This document shows, one piece after another, positions 43,504 through 50,951 of a DNA stretch of 64,000 bases; within the stretch, counting starts at the first letter, position 1; each line of letters opens with the position of its first letter. The translations under genes and the position numbers were made by a program. Under the pieces are notes generated by a model, which was not told the origin of the DNA, did no database searches, and saw only the letters and a list, made by a program, of their open reading frames with translations. This DNA comes from Streptomyces sp. SID13726 (GTDB taxonomy: Bacteria; Actinomycetota; Actinomycetes; Streptomycetales; Streptomycetaceae): NCBI RefSeq assembly GCF_010548375.1, contig NZ_JAAGLY010000002.1:558001-622000 (forward strand), written 5' to 3'.

Positions 43504-44367
43504 TCACAGGGCGGCCGCCTCGGCTTCGGTACGTTGCCGACGCCGCCGTCGTTGCAGGACCGGGTCCGGGACGGGTGCGGCCGCCACCAGGCGCTGGGTG
43601 TAGGTGTGCCGCGGCCGGTCGCACACGTCGGTGCTGGGCCCTTCCTCGACGATGCGTCCCTGTTGCAGCACCAGGGTGCGGGCGGCGAACTCCTTGACGA
43701 CGGCCAGGTCGTGGGTGATGAACAGGTAGGCGCAGCCCAGGGTCTGCTGGAGTTCCGAGAGGAGTTCGAGCGCTGCGGCCTGGGTGGTGACGTCGAGGGC
43801 GCTGGTCGGTTCGTCGCAGATGATGATCCGGGGCTGCCGGGCCACGGCCCGTGCGATCGCGATGCGCTGCCGCTGGCCTCCGCTGAACTGCGCCGGGTAG
43901 CGGTCGGCCGCGCCCTCCGGGAGGCCGACGCGCCTCAGCAGTCCGGCGACGTGCTCGTGGACCTCCTCGCGTGACCGGGTCGAGCCGGTGAGCAGGGGCT
44001 CGGCGAGGGTCCGGCCCACGGGGAGCGCCGGGTTGAGCGAGCCGTAGGGGTTCTGGAAGATCGCCTGGAGGTCGGTGGACAGCAGGCGCCGGGCCCGGCC
44101 GGTGAGGCGGGTGATGTCCCGTCCGTCGAGCAGTACGCGGCCGCCGCTGACCGGGGTCAGGCCGAGGACCGCCTTGCCGATGGTGGTCTTGCCCGAGCCG
44201 GACTCGCCCACGAGCGCGACCGTCTCGGCCTGTCCGACCTCGAACGACACGTTCTCGATGACCGTGGTCGCGGGCTTGCGGAAGCCGCGGCCCGGGTAGC
44301 GGACGGCGAGTTCGTCGAGCTGGAGTACGGGAGGCCCGTCGAGCGGGGGTACGGGGTGTGCGGTCAC
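43504..44367 (-). CDS. Oligopeptide/oligosaccharide-type ABC transporter ATPase
   Basis: A 287-residue ATP-binding subunit of the OppF/DppF type. Walker A is GESGSGKTTIGKAV, the Q-loop AIFQNPYGSLNP, the signature FSGGQRQRIAIARA and Walker B IIICDEPTSALD, with the switch histidine in LFITHDLAVV. The C-terminal HTYTQRLVAAAPVPDP is typical of the family. Its GTG start overlaps the stop of the permease-ATPase fusion gene (GTGA). It is the last gene of the operon and faces the second LacI gene. Confidence 0.94.
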   Translation of the reverse strand: MTAHPVPPLDGPPVLQLDELAVRYPGRGFRKPATTVIENVSFEVGQAETVALVGESGSGKTTIGKAVLGLTPVSGGRVLLDGRDITRLTGRARRLLSTDLQAIFQNPYGSLNPALPVGRTLAEPLLTGSTRSREEVHEHVAGLLRRVGLPEGAADRYPAQFSGGQRQRIAIARAVARQPRIIICDEPTSALDVTTQAAALELLSELQQTLGCAYLFITHDLAVVKEFAARTLVLQQGRIVEEGPSTDVCDRPRHTYTQRLVAAAPVPDPVLQRRRRRQRTEAEAAAL

Positions 44368-46139
44368 GCGATCCTGCCCTCGGTCCGGACGATGCTGGGG
44401 GTGCTCTCGATGAGCTTTCTCGTGTACGGGTGCTGCGGCCGGTAGAAGACGTCCTCGACCGAGCCCTCCTCCACGATCCGGCCCCGCTCCATGACGATCG
44501 CGCGGTCGCAGGTGTCGGCGACGACCCCGAGGTCGTGGGTGATCAGGACGATCGCCATGCCGCGTTCGTCGCGCAGGGTCCGCAGCAGGTCCAGGATGCC
44601 CGCCTGCACGGTGACGTCCAGGGCGGTGGTGGGTTCGTCGGCGATCAGGACCTTCGGTGAGCCGGCCAGGGCCATGGCGATGGCGATGCGCTGGAGCATG
44701 CCGCCGGACAGCTCGTGGGGGTGTCTGCGGGCCACGTCGTCCGGGTCGCGCAGATGGACGCTGGTCAGCAGCTCGCGGATGCGCTGCCGTACGGCTTCCT
44801 TGCCACCGGAGCCGGTGTCCGTGCCGATCCGCCGGATGACCTCGGCCAGCTGCGAGCCGACGGTGAAGTAGGGGTCGAGGGCCATCATGGGTTCCTGGGA
44901 GACCAGGGCGATCTCGCCGCCCCGGATGCGCCGCAGCTCCCGTTCGGGCAGTCCGCTGATGCGGGTGCCGCCCAGCCAGGCCGAGCCGCCGGTCACGGCT
45001 CCGCCGGGGGCGAGCAGGCCGAGCAGGGACAGTCCGGTCACCGTCTTTCCGCTGCCCGACTCCCCCACCAGGCCGAAGATCTCGCCGGGTCGCACGGTGA
45101 AGCTGATGGAGTCGACGACGGTACGTGGCTCCCGCGCGGTGGCGAAGGCGATCGAGTAGTCGCGTACGGCAAGCGCGGCGCCCTCGGGCGCGGTGTCGGA
45201 CGTGTCGGTGGCGGCCACCACCGGAACCGGCCGCTGCGCACCGCCCCCGGTCGCCCTGCGCCGGTCCTCCTCCAGGTCGCGCAGTCCGTCGCCGAGCAGC
45301 CCGAAGGCGATGGACATCAGACCGATCAACCCGCCCGAGATCAGCAGGAGTCGGGGGTTCTGCTGCATGACCTGCGCCGCTTCTCCGACCATGCCGCCCC
45401 AGCTGGGGGCCGGTGCCGGGGTGGCCATGCCGAGGAAACCGAGGCCGGTCTGGATGGCGAGCGCGATCCCCGCGAACAGGCAGACCTGGACAAGTAGTTG
45501 GCCCACCAGACCCGGCAGGATGTGCCGGGCCATGATGCGCGTGGGGCCGAGCCCGGACACCTTGGCGGCGTCGACGAACAGCTCCTCGCGCAGGGCGATG
45601 CACGAACTGCGGATGATCCGGGCGAGGTTGGCCGAGGCGAAGAAGCCGATGGTGAGCATGGCGGCCACGTTGCTCTGGTGGAAGATCGCGAGGACGGCGA
45701 GCGTGACGATGATCGCGGGCACCGAGAGCAGGACGTCCAGTACGGCGACGATGACCCGGTCGGTCCAGCCGCGCAGATAGCCGGCCAGGATGCCGAGGGA
45801 CATGCCGACGACCGCGTACACGAGGACGGCGAGTCCCACGCCGAGCAGGGTCGGGCGGCCGCCGTACAGCAGTCGGCTCAGTACGTCCCGGCCGAGGCTG
45901 TCGGTGCCCAGCGGGTGGCTGCCCGAGGGTCCGGCCTGCGCGTGCAGGAGGTCCTGCGCGAGGGGTGGGTGGGGTGCGAGGAACGGGGCGAGGATCACCG
46001 CGGCGCAGATCCCGGCGACCACGACGAACGCGGCGGCGGTGACGGGGCGGCGCCAGATCCCGGTGAAGGGACTGGTCCGCGCTCGCGCCCGTGCCCATGC
46101 CCGCGGCTGGGGCTTCGGGGGTGAGTCGACTGCGGTCAT
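44364..46139 (-). CDS. ABC transporter permease-ATPase fusion (OppC-OppD type)
   Basis: A 591-residue protein joining two transporter subunits. Residues 1-290 are an OppC/DppC-like permease: HPLGTDSLGRDVLSRLLYGG, six helices, and the ATPase-contact loop AAKVSGLGPTRIMARHILPG. After a short hydrophilic linker, residues about 305-591 are an OppD-type ATPase with Walker A GESGSGKTVTG, signature HELSGGMLQRIAIAMA and Walker B VLIADEPTTALD. The ending HPYTRKLIESTPS is typical of OppD. Such fusions are known in actinobacteria, so this is a real gene rather than a missed stop. The ATG overlaps the preceding permease stop. Confidence 0.93.
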   Translation of the reverse strand: MTAVDSPPKPQPRAWARARARTSPFTGIWRRPVTAAAFVVVAGICAAVILAPFLAPHPPLAQDLLHAQAGPSGSHPLGTDSLGRDVLSRLLYGGRPTLLGVGLAVLVYAVVGMSLGILAGYLRGWTDRVIVAVLDVLLSVPAIIVTLAVLAIFHQSNVAAMLTIGFFASANLARIIRSSCIALREELFVDAAKVSGLGPTRIMARHILPGLVGQLLVQVCLFAGIALAIQTGLGFLGMATPAPAPSWGGMVGEAAQVMQQNPRLLLISGGLIGLMSIAFGLLGDGLRDLEEDRRRATGGGAQRPVPVVAATDTSDTAPEGAALAVRDYSIAFATAREPRTVVDSISFTVRPGEIFGLVGESGSGKTVTGLSLLGLLAPGGAVTGGSAWLGGTRISGLPERELRRIRGGEIALVSQEPMMALDPYFTVGSQLAEVIRRIGTDTGSGGKEAVRQRIRELLTSVHLRDPDDVARRHPHELSGGMLQRIAIAMALAGSPKVLIADEPTTALDVTVQAGILDLLRTLRDERGMAIVLITHDLGVVADTCDRAIVMERGRIVEEGSVEDVFYRPQHPYTRKLIESTPSIVRTEGRIA

Positions 46140-47077
46140 TGCGTACGCACCTTCGGGTTCAGGAGGCCGTAGAGGACGTCGACGAGAACGTTCACCACGA
46201 TCACCATGACGGTGAAGGTGAGGGCGACGCCCTGCACGACCGGCAGGTCGTGCTGGTTGGTCGCGTCCACGACCGTGGTGCCGAGGCCAGGCAGGGTGAA
46301 GACGTTCTCGATGAGGATCGTGCCGGGGATGAAGGCGATCATCGTGAGGCCGATCGTGGTCACCACCGGCAGTCCGCAGCCGCGCAGGGCGTGCTTCCAG
46401 ACGATGGACGCCGGGCTGACGCCCGACGCTCTGAGCGTTCTGACGTAGTCGAGGCCGAGGGTGGTGAGCATCGCGTCGCGGGTGACCTTGGCGATCATGG
46501 CGACACCGCCGATGGAGAGCGCGACCACGGGCAGTACCAGGCCGTTCGCCCACTGTCCGGGCGACTGGGCGAAGGGGGTGTAGCCGGTCGCCGGGAAGAG
46601 GGTGAGCTTCACGGCGAACAGGGCGACCAGCAGCAACGCGATCCAGAAGTTGGGCAGTGCGCCGCCGAGCAGGGACACGACGTCGACCACGCGCCGGCTG
46701 ACCCGGCCGCGCGTCGCGCTGTACACGCCGAGCAGTACGCCGACGAGGCTCGCGAGGCCGGTCGCCCCGATCACCAACGCCAGGGTGACCGGCAGCCGTT
46801 GGCCGATCAGGCCGAGCACGGACTCGTCGGTGAACAGCGAGCTGCCGAGGTCACCGTGGAGGACACCGCGCAGATAGATCCAGTACTGCGTGACGATCGG
46901 CTCGTCGAGATGGAGTGCGGACCGCAGCGCGGCGTACTGCTCCGGGGTCGCGTTGAGGCCGAGCAGGGTCCGCGCCGGGTTGCCCGGCACGAACGACTCG
47001 AGAAGGAAGGTGATCGCCGAGACGACCAGCAGCAGCGGGACGGACAGCGCCAGCCTGCGGAGAAGGATCGGGAACAT
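46136..47077 (-). CDS. ABC transporter permease, OppB type
   Basis: A 313-residue permease. It starts MFPILLRRLALSVPLLLVVS, the common opening of OppB/DppB proteins. The conserved PGNPARTLLGLNATPEQYAA periplasmic loop follows, then the cytoplasmic loop YVRTLRASGVSPASIVWKHA for ATPase contact, and the final TLPGLGTTVVDATNQHDLPV. It pairs with the OppC half of the fusion protein. It lies nine bases after the binding-protein gene. Confidence 0.95.
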   Translation of the reverse strand: MFPILLRRLALSVPLLLVVSAITFLLESFVPGNPARTLLGLNATPEQYAALRSALHLDEPIVTQYWIYLRGVLHGDLGSSLFTDESVLGLIGQRLPVTLALVIGATGLASLVGVLLGVYSATRGRVSRRVVDVVSLLGGALPNFWIALLLVALFAVKLTLFPATGYTPFAQSPGQWANGLVLPVVALSIGGVAMIAKVTRDAMLTTLGLDYVRTLRASGVSPASIVWKHALRGCGLPVVTTIGLTMIAFIPGTILIENVFTLPGLGTTVVDATNQHDLPVVQGVALTFTVMVIVVNVLVDVLYGLLNPKVRTQ

Positions 47078-47086
47078 GGGTCCTCG

Positions 47087-48643
47087 TCAGCGAGAGGTCC
47101 ACGTGGTGACAGACGTCGGCAGGGCGCTGCCCTGGGTGAACTGCACGCCGTGGAGCTTCTTGTTGTACATGACGATCAGGTCGGCGCCGGAGACCGGCAG
47201 GGCGAGCGCCTTGCGCGTGATCACGTCGGTGAGGTCCTTCGCCGCCGCGCCGCTTGCCTGGGTGTCGGCCTTGGCGAGCTTCGCGTAGGCGGCGTCGACC
47301 TCGGGGTCGTCCACACCGAAGACGTTCATGATGCCGGTCTTGGTGAACCCCGCCTGCTGGGCGTAGTAGTTGGAGTCGCCGCCCTGGCCCGGGGAGAGGG
47401 CGGTGGCCGCGAACTTCTTGGTCAGCAGGTCGTTGATCCAGCCGCCGAAGTTGGTGGCGGCGGTCAGCTTCAACGTGACGCCGACCTTGGCGAGTTGACC
47501 CTGCACGGCCTGGACGAGCTTGGCGGTGGAGGGGTCGAACGACCCGTAGTTCACCGGGATGGTGAGACCCTTCGCGTATCCCGCCTGGGCGAGCAACTGC
47601 TTGGCCTTGGCCGGGTCGTAGGGGTACATCTTCTCGGCGGCGGGGCTGTAGCCGTCGTATCCGGGCATCGCCGGCTGGGCGACGGGGGCGCCGTAGTCAC
47701 CGTAGACCGCCTTGGTGATCGCGTCTCGGTCGAGCGCGTAGTTGAGCGCCTGCCGGACCCGTACGTCGGACAGTCCCTTGACGACGGTGCCGTCGCGGTC
47801 GAGGAGGAAGAGCCCGGCCCAGGTGGTGAGCTTCTTCGCGGTGCCGAGGGAGCTGTCGCCCGCGATGGTGGGGGCTACGTCCGGGGTGCCGAACATGAAG
47901 TCGATCTGCCCGGACTTCAGTGCCTGCGCCTGGGAGTTGGCGTTCGGCATCACGCGGACGGTGATCTTCTTGAAGTGGATGGCGGCCTGGTCGTAGTAGT
48001 TCTTGTTCGGTACGAAGACGTAGTGGTCGCCGGAGACCGACTCGGCGGCGCTGTAGACGTACGGTCCGGCGCCGAAGGTCGCGGAGGCGAGCTTCTTCGG
48101 GGCCTTCAGTCCGGCCGGGCTGATGACGGCGCCGCCGAGGAACTGCGGGGTGAACAGGGCGCCCATGTCCGGGTTGGGCGTGGGGCTCTTGACGACCACG
48201 GTCGCGTCGTCCTGCGCGGTGAAGGTCAGCGGGCGGAAGTAGGAGGCGTTGGGGCCGCTGCCCTTCTGGAAGTACTTCAGCGAGTTGACGACGTCGGCGG
48301 CGGTGATCGGGGTGCCGTCGGCGAACTTCACGCCGTCGCGCAGGCGCAGCTGGAAGGTGGTGTTGCCGCTGCCGACGTAGCCCCACTTGTCGGCCAGCGC
48401 GGCCGTGAGGGTGCCGTCGGCGTTGCGGGTCAGGAGGGTGGCGTAGGCCGGGTCGACGTAGTTCAGGAACGGTCCTGTGGCGACCTGGGCGGGGTCGAGG
48501 CTGTTGGGCGCCGAGGACATGCCCAGGGTGATGGCGGTGAGGGGGGCGCCGCTGTCGCCGGTGCCGTTTCCGCTGCCGCAGGCGGCCAGCGCGAGGGCCG
48601 CGACCGCGCCGAGCGAGACGTGCAGGACGGTTCTTCTCTTCAT
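47087..48643 (-). CDS. Family 5 extracellular solute-binding lipoprotein
   Basis: A 518-residue binding protein of the peptide/nickel/oligosaccharide family 5. The signal MKRRTVLHVSLGAVAALALA ends at a lipobox with the lipidated Cys at residue 22 (LAACGSG). Family landmarks are FQLRLRDGVKFADGTPITAA, VRQALNYALDRDAITKAVYG and PYDPAKAKQLLAQAGY. Family 5 proteins mostly carry peptides, but several bind oligosaccharides. Next to two LacI regulators, GH78 and esterases, and with the shared upstream motif, a rhamnose-containing oligosaccharide is a good candidate. It is the first gene of its operon. Confidence 0.93.
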   Translation of the reverse strand: MKRRTVLHVSLGAVAALALAACGSGNGTGDSGAPLTAITLGMSSAPNSLDPAQVATGPFLNYVDPAYATLLTRNADGTLTAALADKWGYVGSGNTTFQLRLRDGVKFADGTPITAADVVNSLKYFQKGSGPNASYFRPLTFTAQDDATVVVKSPTPNPDMGALFTPQFLGGAVISPAGLKAPKKLASATFGAGPYVYSAAESVSGDHYVFVPNKNYYDQAAIHFKKITVRVMPNANSQAQALKSGQIDFMFGTPDVAPTIAGDSSLGTAKKLTTWAGLFLLDRDGTVVKGLSDVRVRQALNYALDRDAITKAVYGDYGAPVAQPAMPGYDGYSPAAEKMYPYDPAKAKQLLAQAGYAKGLTIPVNYGSFDPSTAKLVQAVQGQLAKVGVTLKLTAATNFGGWINDLLTKKFAATALSPGQGGDSNYYAQQAGFTKTGIMNVFGVDDPEVDAAYAKLAKADTQASGAAAKDLTDVITRKALALPVSGADLIVMYNKKLHGVQFTQGSALPTSVTTWTSR

Positions 48644-48760
48644 CGAGAACTCCGTTGGGTCTGGAGGCTGAGGGTGGAGCCACCTGGAGCCACCGAGGTG
48701 GTCGGTCCGGGTGGTCGCTCGGGGTGGCGGGCTCCGGATGCGCGGAGTCCCGAGAGGTTG

Positions 48761-48795
48761 GCTTACACGTTTAAGCTGTGCCCGGTAAATTAACT
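48761..48795. promoter_or_regulatory. Rhamnoside-locus composite motif, copy 3
   Basis: GCTTACACGTTTAAGC (48761-48776), a 14/16 palindrome, and GGTAAATTAACT (48784-48795) lie about 120-150 bases upstream of the binding-protein gene. They are the best-formed copies of the two elements seen at 35.95 and 42.4 kb. Confidence 0.65.
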
Positions 48796-48895
48796 GTGTC
48801 GTCTTCGTTGCGCAAGAGGTTCGCGAAAGCGGGTTGTCCTGACGGCCCTGGAGGGCGCGGCCTCGTCCGGCTCCTGGCCTGGCAGGATCGGGGGC

Positions 48896-49612
48896 GTGTC
48901 GATGGATCCCTTGCTGGTCCGGGCCCGTGCCCTCTGGGAGGAGCTGGCCCGGGTGCCGATGTCGTTCCTGGCGGCGGGCGATGTGAACGTGGTCGTCTCA
49001 CCTGGGTCCGAGCTGTGCCCGGCCGGGTGGGCGGGGGTCGTGGCCCTGGGCGGCTCGGCGATCGCGACGGCGCCGAGCGAGCGTGCCGCCGTAGTCCTGC
49101 GGGACGCGCTGGGGCGGCTCCCGGTCTCTGCCGTCGCGGACGGCGCTCTGGTCCGGGCGGCTCTTCCGACGACTCGAGCGCTCGGTCCCGCCGCCCTGGC
49201 GTATGTGTCCGCGGAGGGTTTCCGTCCGGTGGAGTCGGGTGCGGTGGAGCGTCTGCCGGCCGGGCATCCGGAGGTGCGGGGCCTGGAGCGGGCGGCCGGC
49301 CGGTCGGACGCCGACGAGGCTGCGCTGGACGAGATCACTTCACCCGCGTTCGTGCTGCGCGCTCACGGTGAGGTGGTGGCCGCCGCGGGATACCAGGTCT
49401 GGCCGGGACACACGGCCCATGTCAGCGTGCTGACCGCGCCGGGGGTGCGGGGGCGGGGGTTGGCCCGGGTGACGGGGTCCGCGGCGGTCGCGCATGCGCT
49501 GGGACTCGGGCTGCTGCCGCAGTGGAGGGCACGGCCTGCCGCGTCTCGGCGGGTGGCGGGGGTGCTGGGGTTCGTGGAGTTGGGGTGGCAGGTGAGTTTC
49601 GAGGTTGGTTGA
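48896..49612 (+). CDS. GNAT-family N-acetyltransferase, two-domain
   Basis: A 238-residue protein whose C-terminal half is a GNAT domain. FVLRAHGEVVAAAGYQVWPG is the central beta-hairpin and HVSVLTAPGVRGRGLARVTG is motif A, with the acetyl-CoA loop RGRGLA. The N-terminal half (VPMSFLAAGDVNVVVSPGSE onward) resembles the degenerate first domain of two-domain GNAT proteins. The substrate is unknown. GTG 48896 has AGGATCGGGGG upstream; ATG 48902 would be two residues shorter. It is divergent from the ABC transporter operon and ends at a perfect terminator hairpin. Confidence 0.82.
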   Translation: MSMDPLLVRARALWEELARVPMSFLAAGDVNVVVSPGSELCPAGWAGVVALGGSAIATAPSERAAVVLRDALGRLPVSAVADGALVRAALPTTRALGPAALAYVSAEGFRPVESGAVERLPAGHPEVRGLERAAGRSDADEAALDEITSPAFVLRAHGEVVAAAGYQVWPGHTAHVSVLTAPGVRGRGLARVTGSAAVAHALGLGLLPQWRARPAASRRVAGVLGFVELGWQVSFEVG

Positions 49613-49744
49613 TCGGGGTGGGGCGGCGGGGCGGCGCTCTCGCTCTCCCGTTACCAGCAGGGAGCGCGCCTGTCGGCTCGGATCAGGTGTCCCCGCTCAC
49701 GGTCGAACAGTCGAAGTCGCCGGTCCTGTCCGCGACGGAGCCCC

Positions 49745-49787
49745 ACAGGGCCCCGCGCCAGTGTTCTCCACTCGCGCGGGGCCCTGT
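49745..49787. terminator. Bidirectional terminator hairpin
   Basis: ACAGGGCCCCGCGC and GCGCGGGGCCCTGT form a perfect 14-base-pair stem around a 15-base loop. It lies between the convergent GNAT gene and the small secreted protein gene. Confidence 0.85.
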
Positions 49788-49815
49788 TCACGGCGCCCTT
49801 GCAGGGGCGGCCTGC

Positions 49816-50166
49816 TTACCTCACCTCTGTGGTGTAGACCGTGCAGTCGGCGCATCCCTTGTGCTGGGCCTTACGGAACTTGCCACTCGGACTGGTGAGG
49901 GTCTTACTGGTCGGGTCGTGCTTCCAGGTACCCCAGCTGTCTCCGAGGACGCGGAGCCAGGCGTGGCCCGCGCACGATCCGTCGTTGCCTTTCGCGGTGG
50001 TCGCCTTGGTCTTGGTGACCGTTCCGGCGTACGACGTGCTGCAGTTCCTCTTCCAGTAGATGAAATTGCCGTCGTCGGTGATGATCGTGTCCGCGGACGC
50101 CGTGGTCGTGGTGAGCATGAAGGCTGCCGCCGTGGCGCCGAGCACTGTTGCGATGCGCTTACGCAT
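49816..50166 (-). CDS. Small secreted protein, unknown function
   Basis: A 116-residue exported protein. The signal peptide MRKRIATVLGATAAAFMLTT is followed by a likely cleavage after ASA near residue 25. The mature part of about 91 residues has four cysteines (RNCSTSY, GSCAGHAW, KGCADCTVY), so two disulfides are possible. It also has several Thr/Lys-rich strands. I recognise no family. GGGAGG precedes ATG 50166. It is followed by the terminator and preceded by a second small secreted protein gene on the same strand, so the two may be co-transcribed. Confidence 0.8.
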   Translation of the reverse strand: MRKRIATVLGATAAAFMLTTTTASADTIITDDGNFIYWKRNCSTSYAGTVTKTKATTAKGNDGSCAGHAWLRVLGDSWGTWKHDPTSKTLTSPSGKFRKAQHKGCADCTVYTTEVR

Positions 50167-50204
50167 GGGTTCCTCCCGTTGATTCATGTGCGGTGGGTCG
50201 CGAG

Positions 50205-50735
50205 TCAGTTGCAGGTGCGCTGCTTGTACGCGGCGGTCTTCCAACTGCCGTCCAGGTGGAATGCGTGCCGTCCGCTCTCATTGCGCCGCACTGTGAATTC
50301 CTGTGCGGCACCCCTGTACTCGAGCACCAGCCGTTTGCCGTTCGCGATGCTGCCGGAGACCAACGACAGTCGACCTCCGGCCCGGTTGAAGGTTGCCTTG
50401 TCCGCTTTCCCGGTCACGGGTATGTGCCAGCGTGACTGGAGTGTCTTGGTGCGTGCGATGGTCTTGCTGCCGAAGTCACCGTCGACCTCGGAGTTGGTGA
50501 GCAAACCCTCCGCCCACAGCACCTTCTGCCACAGGCACGCGGCGTTGGATTGCGCAAAATAGCCCGCCTGCACGGTCTCGTCGGACCAATCGTTGCGGAA
50601 GCTTCCGGTACCGCTGATGTAGCCGTCGGAGACAGCAGCGGAAGCGGGCAGCGTGACCATGGCCAACGTGGTTCCGAGCGCGGCGCCAAGGACGGCGGTT
50701 ACAGCCATGCGACGCCTGGCAGTGCGGATTTTCAT
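50205..50735 (-). CDS. Secreted protein with peptidoglycan-binding-like domain
   Basis: A 176-residue exported protein. The signal peptide KIRTARRRMAVTAVLGAALG ends near ASA at about residue 33. Residues about 55-105 resemble the PG_binding_1 three-helix module: ACLWQKVLWAEGLLTNSEVD, then GDFGSKTIARTKTLQSRWHI. The rest is beta-rich and unassigned (LVLEYRGAAQEFTVRR). It may bind the cell wall, but no catalytic domain is visible. GGGGAAGAGG precedes ATG 50735. Its stop is 38 bases upstream of the next small secreted protein gene. Confidence 0.8.
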   Translation of the reverse strand: MKIRTARRRMAVTAVLGAALGTTLAMVTLPASAAVSDGYISGTGSFRNDWSDETVQAGYFAQSNAACLWQKVLWAEGLLTNSEVDGDFGSKTIARTKTLQSRWHIPVTGKADKATFNRAGGRLSLVSGSIANGKRLVLEYRGAAQEFTVRRNESGRHAFHLDGSWKTAAYKQRTCN

Positions 50736-50951
50736 GCGTTCCTCTTCCCCGTGGATACAACGGCCTTTTCGGGGAGGGGGACACAGGCTGATCTTCTCGG
50801 TGCCCCTTGTCTCATTCCCTGCCTCACCCGTCGTTCGCTGACGTACGTCACGGCCGAAATGACGCGTTGGCCAATTGGGACCAAGGCGCAGGCCGGATGA
50901 GGAAAACCCTAGGAGGCACGGTAAAGAACGGGCAATGCGCATCATGCGCAG

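Noticed and set aside
44364..46139. Permease-ATPase fusion as an assembly error or missed stop
   Set aside because: Both domains are complete, the linker is a normal hydrophilic stretch, and the same fusion is known in actinobacterial Opp-type transporters.
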